Origin: an uncultured Clostridia bacterium
Lineage (GTDB): Bacteria > Bacillota > Clostridia > Oscillospirales > Acutalibacteraceae
Direction of reading: 5' to 3'
Assembly: GCA_945874765.1 (NCBI GenBank)
Contig: CAMCHQ010000006.1
Span: 78,915-142,914 of the forward strand
DNA length: 64,000 bases
The notes under the pieces are model-generated. The model was not told the DNA's origin. It ran no database searches and saw nothing but the letters and a program-made list of their open reading frames with translations. Position numbers and translations under genes: made by a program. This document shows positions 1 through 8,303 of this stretch, piece after piece (the first letter of the stretch is position 1; the number at the start of each line of letters is the position of its first letter).

Positions 1-25
1 GTGAATATGTGAAAGGATATTAAAT

Positions 26-3000
26 ATGCAGGATTTTTCAGGCGAAACAAGCAGTTTGAACAGTGAAGTAAACTATAGTGAAGTTATATATCCGATTCGT
101 GTTGTTTTAATTGCAGACAGCGGAGAAATTCTCACATTGCTTTTACCCGATACTATGGAGGGAAGATATAAATTCACCGATTCATTCGGAATCGAAAAAA
201 ATCCTATCCATTTTGAAGCTGAAAACGGTAAATGGGTTGCAAATTTGGAAAAGCCGGCATATTTCTTTATGTCCGCTCAAAACGGCGAAAAAAATTTAGG
301 TCAAAAACACAGTATGGTTTTAAATACTATGTTTCGCTTTAAATATAAAAATGAAAAATATACTGTTTATGCCGAAGAAGAACATCCGGGCGACCATGCC
401 TTTTTGTCTTATTACATTGAGGAAAGAACCGATTATATAATCGGTCGTACTAATAAATGTGATATTTGTTATCAAAATCTTGCAGTGTCACGTGAGCATG
501 CACGTCTTTGTTGGAACGGTAATCAGTGGTCAATAGTTGATCTTAACAGTACAAACGGTACATATTTAAACGGAAAGAAAATAGATAAGGCTGTTCTTAA
601 TGTCGGCGATATTATTTTTATCGTAGGACTTTATATTATTATCGGTTCGGGATTTATTTCTATTAATAATTATAATAACAGGGTGTCGTTTAACACTCCT
701 AAAATCAGGCATATTGTGTCGCAAAGCGAACTTTCTTATTCACCGCCTTTGTCGAAAAGCAATTATGCTCTTTATGAACGTGCCCCGAGAAAAATGATGA
801 ATATTGAAGCACAGCCGATTGAAATTGAAATGCCTCCTATGTCACTTAAAGGCAATAATATTCCTCTTCTTTTAAGGCTCGGTTCGCCGATGCTTATGGG
901 CGGACAGGCTTTGATGACCGGTAATATTATTATGGCGATGACAAGTATGGTTTTGCCTACATTGACCCAGGGCTTTACAGAAAAGGAAAGACGTGAGTAT
1001 GAAGCGAAGAGGCTTGAATCTTACAGAAAATACCTTGCACATATCCAAAAGTCAATTGACGACGAAAAAACGCAAGAAGAACAGCAACTCGATTTCAATT
1101 ATCCTAATCTTGATAACACGCTTAAGCTTGCCGCTACGCAAAAACGACTTTGGGACAGACGTAAAAGCGATAACGACTTTTTAAAAGTACGTATCGGTTA
1201 CGGTAATTTTCCTATGCTTGCCGAAGTGAAATATCCGCCGAAAAGATTTCAGGTTGAAAGCGATGTTTTGGAAAATGAGATGTATGAAATAGCGGAGAAG
1301 CCGGTTTTGCTTAATAATGCACCCGTTATGTACTCGCTTGTGGAAAATTTTATCACCGGTGTTGTAGGAAACAAGCGTTCGGTAATAGAAATGATGAAGC
1401 GTATTATATTACAGCTTGCTGCAACTCACAGCTATGACGAGTTGAAAATTGTACTTGTTGCAGATGCTTCCGATGCCAAAGCGCTTAATTTTGTTCGTTA
1501 TCTTCCGCATAATTGGTCAAATGATAAAAACATCAGATTTTTTGTTACTAATCAGGAAGAAGCACAGCAACTGTCAAATTATTTTAATAAAGAAGAGGAG
1601 CAGTCAAATAAATATTCTAAATATAATATCACCGACGGAATATCATATGTTGTTTTTGCTTTGAACAAAACGTTATTTAATTATATTTCGCCAATCGGTA
1701 ACGTGCTTTCAAAAACCGAATATGAGGGAATTTCGCTTGTTGTATCATTTGACGTGTTGCCTAAGGAATGCGGTAAAGTAATTTATCTTGAAAATCAACC
1801 GCAGATAGTTGATTATTTTCATCCCGAAAAGGGCAATCAGCAGTTTACTCTTGATAATTGCGATGACAGGATTGCGACAGTAAGCATTAAAAAAATTTCC
1901 GAAACAAAGATAAATACCGAAAGTGCGGGATATATGCTTCCGAATATGGTGACTTTTCTTGAAATGTATAACGTCGGAAAAGTTGAACATCTTAACCCGA
2001 CTGAAAGATGGAAAAATAATAATCCGGTAAAATCGCTTGCCGCACCGATAGGCGTAGGTGTTGACGGAAAACTGTTTAATCTTGATTTGCACGAAAAGTT
2101 CCAAGGACCGCACGGTTTGGTCGCCGGTATGACGGGTTCAGGTAAGTCTGAATTCCTTATTACATATATTTTGTCAATGGCAGTTAATTACAGCCCCGAC
2201 GAGGTTGCGTTTGTTTTAATTGACTATAAAGGCGGTGGCTTGGCTGATGCTTTTGAGGATAAAAACAGGGGAATCCATCTTCCGCACCTTGTCGGCACAA
2301 TTACAAACCTTGACGGCGCATCAATTCAGCGTTCTCTTATGTCTATAAAAAGTGAACTTAAAAGAAGGCAAACCGTTTTCAAGGAAGCAAAGAGCCAAAC
2401 AAATGAAGGAACGATGGATATTTACGATTATCAAAAGCTTTATAGAAATCATAAAGTGTCTCAGCCCGTTCCTCACTTGATTATTATATCCGATGAGTTT
2501 GCGGAAATGAAAGCACAACAGCCTGAATTTATGGATGAGCTTATCAGTACTGCACGTATCGGTAGAAGCCTCGGTGTTCATCTTATTCTTGCAACGCAAA
2601 AACCGAGCGGTGTTGTCAATGACCAAATCAGAAGTAACACAAAGTTTCAGGTTTGTCTGCGTGTTCAGGACCGTTCTGACAGTATGGATATGATTAAACG
2701 TCCCGATGCGGCAGAACTTAAAAATACAGGTCGATTTTATTTGCAGGTCGGATATAATGAACTTTTTGCTCAAGGGCAGTCTGCTTGGTGCGGAGCTGAA
2801 TATACTCCGAGTGATGAAATAGAAGCGGCAAAAGATGAATCCGTTCAATTTGTTGATAATGTCGGTCAATCTATAATCAGCGTTAAAAAAGAGGCTGAAA
2901 AGGTTAAAACAGGTACCAAACAAATTGTTTCGATAGTAAAGTACTTGTCCGACCTTGCAAAACGCAAAAAAATTGAGCCTAAAAGTCTTTGGCTCAATCC

Positions 3001-4720
3001 GTTGCCGAATTGTCTTGATTATGATGACCTTGCAAATCAATACGGCAAAAATTTGGGCGGCACAATGACTGCGCTAATGGGTATGGTTGATGACCCTGAA
3101 ATGCAAAATCAATTTCCGTTAATGATTGATATGATGAGCCTTCATCATATGCTTATCTACGGCGGAGTTGCCAACGGTAAAAGTACATTTGTGCGTACGT
3201 TGCTTTTGAATTTTGTTGAAAGGTATTCTCCCGAAAACTTCAATTATTACATTTTGGATTTATCGGCAGGTGCACTCAGAGCATTTTCAAAACTTCCTCA
3301 TTGCGGTGCATATCTTACCGATGCAAATGACAGCGATTTTAAGAGATTGTTTGCACTTATAGATGATGTGATTGAGGAAAGAAAGAAAATTTTTGCAAAA
3401 GCGGATGTCACAAATTACAATTCATACTGCAATATAGCTTCAATGTCAATGATATTTGTAATTATTGACGGCTTTTCAAATATCAGGAATTTTGCCGCCG
3501 GTGAGGATGTTTATTCCACACTTCAGGATAAATTAAACGATGCGGCAAACTACGGTATAAAGTATATCGTTACTGCCAACCGTCCCGGCGATTTTAATAT
3601 GAAAAGCAGAGATGAGTTTGACTATAAGATAGCTTTTAATGCAAAAGACCGTTATGATTATAACGATATGCTCGATACAAAATGCACATTTACTCCGCCT
3701 CAGCTTGCAGGCAGGGGACTTTGTGTTGTTGATGAGAGAGTTCTCGAACACCATATTGCAATGCCTTATTGTGATAAGGAAGAACAAGAAAGAACCTCTC
3801 TTTTGAAAGAAAGGCTTCAGGGTATCGCAGCTCGGTATTCCGATACGGGCAATGTTAAAAAATTACCTATGCTTGATAAAGAACAGGAATATGCCGACTT
3901 CTGTAAGGATTTTGATAAGAACTGTCTGCCTCTCGGTTACGTTGTATCATCAACAAAACCGGTGGCTATGCCGTTTCATCAGCTTTATTCGTTGTCGTTA
4001 TATTTCGGTAATCCCGACGGCGTCAAGCCTGTGTTTGACAATTTTATTTATGCTTGCAAACACAACAATATGGACTTGATTATTGTAAGGAAAAGTGTTG
4101 ATACCGTTTTTGGCGGTCAATACGAAAAGGAAATCAAAGCTGATACTGCATTTGACACAACAATATTTGACTGCGACAGCGAAAGCCTGAGAGAATTTTC
4201 AAAAACAATGTTTGATGAAATTAAGGCAAGAAATGTATTTCGTGACGAGTATTGCGAAACACATTCAATACCTAAAACAGATAAAACAAGGGCAAGGCAG
4301 GCGGAAAAATATATTCGCTCAAATACAAGAGCGCTTATGGTTATTTTTGAAAGTTTCGGCGATATTTGCCATGCCGAAAAAGACGATAATTTAGTTCTTG
4401 AACTCAGCACATATTTTTCTAAATTGAGAAGCTATAATATTTACTTTACAGCTTGTTTTTATCCGGATGATGAAAGCTCGCTTACAATAGATTCTCTTAT
4501 GAAATGTTTTAATAAGGAAGAAAACTATCTTCTCTTCGGCGGTCAGTACGGCAAACAAAATATATTCGATTTGCCTATGGAGTATCGCAGAATAGAACAG
4601 ATTAATCCTAATTACAACAGATATTTATTCAAATACCGTGGTCAATGGTATGCAATGCATATGCCTTGCGGTCAAATTAACAATGACGTCGGCGACGAGG
4701 AAGATATGTCAATCATTTAA
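26..4720 (+). CDS. essC: Type VII secretion FtsK/SpoIIIE-family ATPase EssC
   Basis: Membrane-bound motor ATPase of the Firmicutes type VII (ESX-like, T7SSb) secretion system, which drives export of WXG100-like substrates. At 1564 residues it has the family's usual length. In order: an N-terminal FHA-like part, a clear FHA domain (about residues 137-210, with GRTNKCD, SREHARL and NSTNGTYLNG), a hydrophobic membrane stretch near 285-320, then FtsK domains. Domain 1 has Walker A GMTGSGKS (K707) and Walker B IISDEF (D823-E824). Domain 2 has Walker A GGVANGKS (K1052) but its Walker B reads IIDGF rather than DE. The third domain (about 1300-1564) is degenerate, as is normal. The start follows an AAAGGA ribosome site. 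It is the first gene in the window, so EssA, EssB or EsaA genes could lie upstream. Confidence 0.95.
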   Translation: MQDFSGETSSLNSEVNYSEVIYPIRVVLIADSGEILTLLLPDTMEGRYKFTDSFGIEKNPIHFEAENGKWVANLEKPAYFFMSAQNGEKNLGQKHSMVLNTMFRFKYKNEKYTVYAEEEHPGDHAFLSYYIEERTDYIIGRTNKCDICYQNLAVSREHARLCWNGNQWSIVDLNSTNGTYLNGKKIDKAVLNVGDIIFIVGLYIIIGSGFISINNYNNRVSFNTPKIRHIVSQSELSYSPPLSKSNYALYERAPRKMMNIEAQPIEIEMPPMSLKGNNIPLLLRLGSPMLMGGQALMTGNIIMAMTSMVLPTLTQGFTEKERREYEAKRLESYRKYLAHIQKSIDDEKTQEEQQLDFNYPNLDNTLKLAATQKRLWDRRKSDNDFLKVRIGYGNFPMLAEVKYPPKRFQVESDVLENEMYEIAEKPVLLNNAPVMYSLVENFITGVVGNKRSVIEMMKRIILQLAATHSYDELKIVLVADASDAKALNFVRYLPHNWSNDKNIRFFVTNQEEAQQLSNYFNKEEEQSNKYSKYNITDGISYVVFALNKTLFNYISPIGNVLSKTEYEGISLVVSFDVLPKECGKVIYLENQPQIVDYFHPEKGNQQFTLDNCDDRIATVSIKKISETKINTESAGYMLPNMVTFLEMYNVGKVEHLNPTERWKNNNPVKSLAAPIGVGVDGKLFNLDLHEKFQGPHGLVAGMTGSGKSEFLITYILSMAVNYSPDEVAFVLIDYKGGGLADAFEDKNRGIHLPHLVGTITNLDGASIQRSLMSIKSELKRRQTVFKEAKSQTNEGTMDIYDYQKLYRNHKVSQPVPHLIIISDEFAEMKAQQPEFMDELISTARIGRSLGVHLILATQKPSGVVNDQIRSNTKFQVCLRVQDRSDSMDMIKRPDAAELKNTGRFYLQVGYNELFAQGQSAWCGAEYTPSDEIEAAKDESVQFVDNVGQSIISVKKEAEKVKTGTKQIVSIVKYLSDLAKRKKIEPKSLWLNPLPNCLDYDDLANQYGKNLGGTMTALMGMVDDPEMQNQFPLMIDMMSLHHMLIYGGVANGKSTFVRTLLLNFVERYSPENFNYYILDLSAGALRAFSKLPHCGAYLTDANDSDFKRLFALIDDVIEERKKIFAKADVTNYNSYCNIASMSMIFVIIDGFSNIRNFAAGEDVYSTLQDKLNDAANYGIKYIVTANRPGDFNMKSRDEFDYKIAFNAKDRYDYNDMLDTKCTFTPPQLAGRGLCVVDERVLEHHIAMPYCDKEEQERTSLLKERLQGIAARYSDTGNVKKLPMLDKEQEYADFCKDFDKNCLPLGYVVSSTKPVAMPFHQLYSLSLYFGNPDGVKPVFDNFIYACKHNNMDLIIVRKSVDTVFGGQYEKEIKADTAFDTTIFDCDSESLREFSKTMFDEIKARNVFRDEYCETHSIPKTDKTRARQAEKYIRSNTRALMVIFESFGDICHAEKDDNLVLELSTYFSKLRSYNIYFTACFYPDDESSLTIDSLMKCFNKEENYLLFGGQYGKQNIFDLPMEYRRIEQINPNYNRYLFKYRGQWYAMHMPCGQINNDVGDEEDMSII

Positions 4721-4732
4721 CGGAGGTGCATT

Positions 4733-4981
4733 ATGGATAAAATTTTAATTTGTCTGCAAGTTCCTGCAATCAGCAGGTCGTTTGATGTATTCGTTCCTCT
4801 TGATATGAACATAAATGATTTGACACAGGTGCTGGTAAAAGGCGTAATCGAAATGAGCGATAATTCTTATATTTCTTCAAAGGAAGAAAATTTGAATTTG
4901 AAAAATAATGTTTTGCTCAATCCCTCTCTTACTTTGCAGTCATATGGAATTAAAGACGGCGAAGAAATATTTATGATTTAG
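4733..4981 (+). CDS. esaB: Ubiquitin-like T7SS protein EsaB/YukD
   Basis: Small ubiquitin-fold accessory protein of type VII secretion (EsaB in Staphylococcus, YukD in Bacillus). The 82 residues have the beta-grasp layout of the family: an N-terminal strand (ILICLQV), a helix in the middle, and a C-terminal LQSYGIKDGEEIFMI ending like YukD, with no ubiquitin-type Gly-Gly tail. It starts 12 bases after essC behind GGAGG, so it is in the same operon and translated together with it. Identity rests on position plus this C-terminal pattern. Confidence 0.85.
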   Translation: MDKILICLQVPAISRSFDVFVPLDMNINDLTQVLVKGVIEMSDNSYISSKEENLNLKNNVLLNPSLTLQSYGIKDGEEIFMI

Positions 4982-4994
4982 CCGGAGGATTAAT

Positions 4995-5213
4995 ATGGAT
5001 AATGCAATGCATGTCAAATTTAGCGAATGTGAGCAATATATCGCCGGACTAAAGGCACAAAATAATCGTGCAAGGGAAAACATTATAAATTCTTTAGACG
5101 GTGAACTGCGTGATGAATATTTAAAGTCATGTGATATTGCAGACGCATATATCAAAAAAATTGAAAAGGAATTACAAGAGCTGCGCAGGTGCTTGGCATT
5201 GCTGGAGTGTTAG
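4995..5213 (+). CDS. Small helical protein of the T7SS operon, unknown function
   Basis: A 72-residue, highly charged, almost fully helical protein beginning 13 bases after esaB behind a GGAGG site. It has no signal peptide or membrane segment and no WXG motif. Two helices separated near LDGELRDEY (about residues 35-43) suggest a helical hairpin in the size range of WXG100-like proteins and T7SS chaperones. Its position between esaB and further helical proteins is the main evidence that it is a substrate, partner or chaperone of the secretion system; this is inference. Confidence 0.7.
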   Translation: MDNAMHVKFSECEQYIAGLKAQNNRARENIINSLDGELRDEYLKSCDIADAYIKKIEKELQELRRCLALLEC

Positions 5214-5265
5214 GTGTTTTGACAGCTTGTAATAATAAAAAATTTTATGTAAGGAGAAATTGTAA

Positions 5266-5577
5266 ATGAAAATACATACAAGTGACAGAGCTTCTGCTGA
5301 AAAATGGTTAAAAGAAGTTGAAGAACTTAACAATGAAACAGAGGCTACTGTAAAGGCTGCCGGACAGGCAGTTAAAAATATCAGCGAAATGGCTGACGGT
5401 ACATTAATCGACGAATTGGTTTTGGGCGGCGACAAGCTTATGACTATTGCTGTAGACCTCAGCAAAACAATGAGCGGATTTACTTCTATGGTAAATAACA
5501 TATTGAACATAGGCGAAGATTTTGTTAAAAACGGAACTAAGTATATAAAAGATGCGTTTAAGAACATTCTTAAATGA
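5266..5577 (+). CDS. WXG100-like helical protein, putative T7SS substrate or partner
   Basis: A 103-residue helical protein with a central break (MADGTLIDELVLGG, about residues 45-58) dividing two amphipathic helices, the general form of WXG100/LXG-partner proteins. A true W-x-G turn is absent; the only tryptophan is W14 (AEKWLKE). There is no signal peptide. The start follows AAGGAG. It lies 52 bases after the preceding gene, and this gap contains a TTGACA hexamer (5219-5224) that could be an internal promoter. The T7SS role is inferred from fold-like features and location. Confidence 0.7.
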   Translation: MKIHTSDRASAEKWLKEVEELNNETEATVKAAGQAVKNISEMADGTLIDELVLGGDKLMTIAVDLSKTMSGFTSMVNNILNIGEDFVKNGTKYIKDAFKNILK

Positions 5578-5592
5578 TAGGAGGAATATAAA

Positions 5593-5958
5593 ATGGCAGA
5601 AACACTTAAAATGAAAGTCGATTTATCAGACTTTTTGACAGCTCAGGGAACATTGCAAACTCAAATAGGTAAACTTCAAAGTCTTCTTGAAAGATATTCC
5701 AGCGTAAAAAAGAGAGCAAATGAATTTATCGAGGATGATGACTCTCGTTACGCAAAAATGCAGGAAGTTATTGATCAGGAAATTAAAAAGGTTAGAGCTC
5801 AGCTCAAAGTAGTGGAAAAAATCAAAAGACAAATCGATGAAGTTGTTAAGGCAATGGATTCATTGGAAAATAAATCTAACCAGGTTATTGAAGAAGGCAA
5901 GAGTACTGTTAAAAACGGACTTGAGAGCATTATCGATCTCAGCGATTTAGACCTTTAA
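5593..5958 (+). CDS. Coiled-coil protein of the T7SS operon, unknown function
   Basis: A 121-residue, lysine- and glutamate-rich protein with long heptad-like helices (about residues 15-100) and no signal peptide or membrane segment. It starts 15 bases after the preceding gene behind GGAGGA, indicating one transcript. The composition resembles the alpha-helical accessory proteins encoded beside LXG effectors in Firmicutes T7SS loci, but no LXG toxin gene follows. No specific family is recognised. Confidence 0.7.
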   Translation: MAETLKMKVDLSDFLTAQGTLQTQIGKLQSLLERYSSVKKRANEFIEDDDSRYAKMQEVIDQEIKKVRAQLKVVEKIKRQIDEVVKAMDSLENKSNQVIEEGKSTVKNGLESIIDLSDLDL

Positions 5959-5968
5959 TTGAAAACTT

Positions 5969-6307
5969 ATGTTTTATTTAGACACAAATAAATTATCATT
6001 TTGCATTGATGATACTTTAGAACAAAAAAGAACCGCTCAAAAACTTTCTGATAAGATACATAGTATTAAGCGTCTGACTTATTCAAAATATAATGTGGAC
6101 AGAAACTTATTATTAAAATTCCAGCGTCTTACCAAAGAAAGCGAAAATTTGGTTAATTATTATTCAAAGCTGTCGGTAGCTCTTGACTCAACGAAAACCG
6201 ACGCTGTTAAAATGATAAATCAAACTAATCAAATGATGGAAAACTATTTGGATATTTCAAAAAATTTGATGAATAAAAATATCAGAATTGACATAGATGA
6301 TAAATAA
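5969..6307 (+). CDS. Small helical protein, last gene of the T7SS operon
   Basis: A 112-residue helical protein with no signal peptide, ending in an acidic IRIDIDDK tail. It begins 10 bases after the preceding gene without an obvious Shine-Dalgarno site, which suggests translational coupling. A strong terminator follows at 6349, so this closes the operon. Function is unknown. The two long helices and operon position suggest another WXG100-like substrate or partner. Confidence 0.65.
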   Translation: MFYLDTNKLSFCIDDTLEQKRTAQKLSDKIHSIKRLTYSKYNVDRNLLLKFQRLTKESENLVNYYSKLSVALDSTKTDAVKMINQTNQMMENYLDISKNLMNKNIRIDIDDK

Positions 6308-6348
6308 TCCAAATGCTTTCGTTTGACGGTTATATATTGTGTGAACTA

Positions 6349-6385
6349 AATAGGGTTGTCTTATTTATAGGACAGCCCTATTTTT
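6349..6385 (+). terminator. Rho-independent terminator of the T7SS operon
   Basis: Perfect 12-bp inverted repeat AATAGGGTTGTC (6349-6360) and its complement (6371-6382) around a 10-base loop, followed by T residues. It lies 42 bases after the last T7SS gene. Confidence 0.9.
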
Positions 6386-6403
6386 ATGCTTCATATCTTC
6401 GTC

Positions 6404-6432
6404 TTGCAAATTTTATTTATATATGTTACACT
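6404..6432 (+). promoter_or_regulatory. Putative promoter of the TM2/DUF5412 genes
   Basis: TTGCAA (6404-6409), 17-base spacer, TACACT (6427-6432). The -10 hexamer lies inside the first copy of the 19-bp tandem repeat, so a protein bound there would block initiation. Read by eye only. Confidence 0.4.
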
Positions 6433-6490
6433 CACTATGTAGTATAACACTGACTATTCAGTGTAACACTTACTATTCAGTGCTGCACTA
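6426..6490. repeat. Three tandem 19-bp palindrome-bearing repeats, operator-like
   Basis: Three head-to-tail 19-bp units (6426-6444, 6445-6463, 6464-6482) and a short fourth remnant. Unit 3 is TAACACTTACTATTCAGTG; unit 2 differs at one base and unit 1 is more diverged. Unit 2 contains the dyad CACTGActatTCAGTG, and the junction of units 2 and 3 makes a second dyad, AGTGTaACACT (6460-6470). The array sits directly upstream of the TM2 gene and overlaps its likely promoter, so it looks like a multi-site operator. The regulator is unknown. Confidence 0.7.
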
Positions 6491-6533
6491 TAAATTGAAT
6501 AAATGACACATAACAATGAAAAGAGGTAAGTTT

Positions 6534-6992
6534 ATGATTTGCAAAAATTGTTCGACGAATTTTGATGACAATGCGCCTTACTGCCCGTACTGCGGTGCGC
6601 CTAACGATATGGCACAAAATCAGCAATATGCTCAGCAAAACAATTACCAAAGTGCAAATGAATATTATAATCCGAATCGGCAGGAAGGTCAGTATTATTA
6701 CAGTGCGCAGCCGAATTATCAGCAGGATATGAATTATGCTCCTCAGCAGCCTACTAAGGAAAAACTTGTGGCAGGCTTGCTCGGAATTTTCCTCGGCTCT
6801 TTAGGTATTCATAAATTCTATCTCGGATATACCAAAAGCGGCGTTATTATGCTTCTTGTGTCGCTTCTCACTTTCGGTATCGGCGCCTCCGTTATGTCGA
6901 TAATCGGTCTTATTGAGGGTATACTTTACTTGACAAAGTCCGACGCTGAATTTTATCAAACCTATGTTCAAAACAAGAAGGAATGGTTTTAA
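6534..6992 (+). CDS. Zinc-ribbon TM2-domain membrane protein
   Basis: A 152-residue protein with an N-terminal zinc ribbon (MICKNCSTNF...YCPYCGAP, four Cys), a Gln/Tyr/Asn-rich linker (about 25-70), and a C-terminal TM2 domain with two membrane segments (about 80-140, LLGIFLGSLGIHKFYLGY). TM2 proteins are common in Firmicutes but their role is not settled. The start at 6534 is preferred over an ATG at 6516 because AAGAGG (6520-6525) sits just upstream of 6534 and the zinc ribbon then begins at the N-terminus. Confidence 0.85.
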   Translation: MICKNCSTNFDDNAPYCPYCGAPNDMAQNQQYAQQNNYQSANEYYNPNRQEGQYYYSAQPNYQQDMNYAPQQPTKEKLVAGLLGIFLGSLGIHKFYLGYTKSGVIMLLVSLLTFGIGASVMSIIGLIEGILYLTKSDAEFYQTYVQNKKEWF

Positions 6993-6995
6993 AAT

Positions 6996-7382
6996 ATGGT
7001 CTTTAAAAGCAAAGCTAAAAAGAAAATTGCGATAAGTGTCGTTTTAATTGCGATTGTTGCGGTGGTTTTAATTTGCATTTATCACTTTTTCTTTTCAACA
7101 GCGGCGATTAAAGGCGAAAAGTTTGTCGGCGAATATCCCTCGCCGAATTCAACCTATACCGTTGAAATTTATCAAAATAACGGCGGCGCAACTACTGATT
7201 ATGCAGTCCTCGGCGTTTTGCGCAAAAAGTCCGATTCTTCATACGCTCGCAATATTTATTGGGAACATCATACCGACAGCGCAGAGGTAAAGTGGCTTGA
7301 TGACGATACGGTAATAATCAACGGCAGGAAAATCCCCAACGTCCTAAAAGATAAATACGATTTTAGGTATAGTAAGAATTAA
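6996..7382 (+). CDS. Membrane-anchored DUF5412-like protein
   Basis: A 128-residue protein with a basic N-terminus (KSKAKKK) and one membrane segment (about residues 11-33), then an extracytoplasmic domain. The pattern PSPNSTYTVEIYQNNGGATTDYAVLG, followed by NIYWEHHTDSAEVKWLDDDTVIINGRK, matches the DUF5412 family of small Firmicutes proteins of unknown function. It begins 3 bases after the TM2 gene and probably shares its operator-controlled transcript. Confidence 0.75.
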   Translation: MVFKSKAKKKIAISVVLIAIVAVVLICIYHFFFSTAAIKGEKFVGEYPSPNSTYTVEIYQNNGGATTDYAVLGVLRKKSDSSYARNIYWEHHTDSAEVKWLDDDTVIINGRKIPNVLKDKYDFRYSKN

Positions 7383-7412
7383 TCGGAAAATCATATAGAA
7401 AGGAGCGATATT

Positions 7413-7703
7413 ATGCCTACTACAAGTGAAATTGAAAAATCAATAAAAGAACTTCTTGTTCGATACAATGCTGAATATGCACTCCTTTTCGGCTCGTATG
7501 CAAGGGGAGAACAGACGGAAAATTCCGATATTGACGTGCTCGTTTTCGGCGGAGAAAATTTTAAAAAGTCAAATATATTCGCATTTGCCGAAGAACTTAG
7601 GCAAATAACGGGTAAAAGTGTTGACGCTTTTGAAATTTGTGAAGTCGATAAATCAACTCCTTTTTATGAAAATGTCATGAAAGAGGGAATCAAAATAGCA
7701 TGA
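7413..7703 (+). CDS. mntA: Minimal nucleotidyltransferase antitoxin, MntA type
   Basis: A 96-residue minimal nucleotidyltransferase. The pol-beta active-site pattern G-S-x10-D-x-D is intact as GSYARGEQTENSDIDV (about residues 28-43). In characterised HEPN/MNT pairs (type VII toxin-antitoxin) this enzyme adds AMP to the HEPN toxin and so neutralises it. The start follows GAAAGGAG. The stop overlaps the next gene's ATG by four bases (ATGA), the usual tight coupling of such pairs. Confidence 0.85.
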   Translation: MPTTSEIEKSIKELLVRYNAEYALLFGSYARGEQTENSDIDVLVFGGENFKKSNIFAFAEELRQITGKSVDAFEICEVDKSTPFYENVMKEGIKIA

Positions 7704-8038
7704 AAAAATCTGATAATGAACGAATTAAAAAGATTATTGATATTTGGTCCTCTTTGCAACTGCAAATTAAGGAACATTCAATCACTAAAGAAAATTTGCT
7801 AAACGATGAGTTTTTGCAATGGGCTGTCACAACTCCGCTTTATAATATCGGTGAACAGGTCTATAAAATCAGCGATGATACAAAAAAACAATATCCTGAA
7901 ATTATTTGGAGCGTTGTAGCAGGTCTTAGACATAGATTGGTTCACGATTATGAGGGCATTAATTGGAACATAATTGTTGAGGTTATATTCGACGAAATGG
8001 ACGATTTTGTTAATTCAATAAAAAAGATAATAGAATAG
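7700..8038 (+). CDS. hepT: HEPN-domain (DUF86, HepT-like) toxin RNase
   Basis: A 112-residue all-helical HEPN protein. The RNase motif R-x4-H-x-Y is present near the C-terminus as RHRLVHDY (about residues 77-84), where the Tyr is the residue modified by MntA in the characterised Shewanella system. Its partner nucleotidyltransferase lies just upstream with a four-base overlap. Function as an mRNA or tRNA nuclease is inferred from the family. Confidence 0.85.
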   Translation: MKKSDNERIKKIIDIWSSLQLQIKEHSITKENLLNDEFLQWAVTTPLYNIGEQVYKISDDTKKQYPEIIWSVVAGLRHRLVHDYEGINWNIIVEVIFDEMDDFVNSIKKIIE

Positions 8039-8040
8039 AA

Positions 8041-8076
8041 AAATAACCGAGTAGGTCTTTACTTACTCGGTTATTT
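8041..8076. terminator. Bidirectional terminator between hepT and the XRE gene
   Basis: 13-bp inverted repeat AAATAACCGAGTA (8041-8053) with TACTCGGTTATTT (8064-8076). It lies between convergent genes and includes the stop codon of the minus-strand gene. A- and T-rich flanks would let it work in both directions. Confidence 0.8.
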
Positions 8077-8277
8077 GTTTATTTTAGGATTATTAGTTCT
8101 TTCTAATAGGTAATCAATCGATACGTTAAAATAATCGGCTATTTTAATCAAGGTTTTGTAATCGGCTTCTCGTTCGCCTGTTTCATATCTGCTGATTGTG
8201 TTTTGATTCATTGATAGGTCAAGTGCAAGTTTTAACTGAGAAATATTTCTCTTTTTTCTCAATTCTTTTAATCTCAT
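8071..8277 (-). CDS. XRE-family HTH repressor
   Basis: A 68-residue Cro/CI-type DNA-binding protein made almost entirely of one HTH_3 domain: LRKKRNISQLKLALDLSMNQNTISRYETGEREADYKTLIKIADYF, then NVSIDYLL. The start is backed by GGTGAT upstream (minus strand). The region between it and the divergent small membrane genes holds a near-perfect palindrome (8304-8324), so it probably represses itself and those genes. Confidence 0.88.
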   Translation of the reverse strand: MRLKELRKKRNISQLKLALDLSMNQNTISRYETGEREADYKTLIKIADYFNVSIDYLLERTNNPKINK

Positions 8278-8303
8278 AAAAAATCACCCTTGACATTACT
8301 ATA

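Noticed and set aside
2321..3040. 239-codon minus-strand frame inside essC, and similar long antisense frames in rel, hisD and GH38
   Set aside because: They lie opposite strongly supported genes and show no recognisable motif; codon composition alone explains them.
6426..6490. Tandem 19-bp repeats as a possible CRISPR array
   Set aside because: Units are directly adjacent with no spacers, and no cas genes are present; an operator array explains them better.
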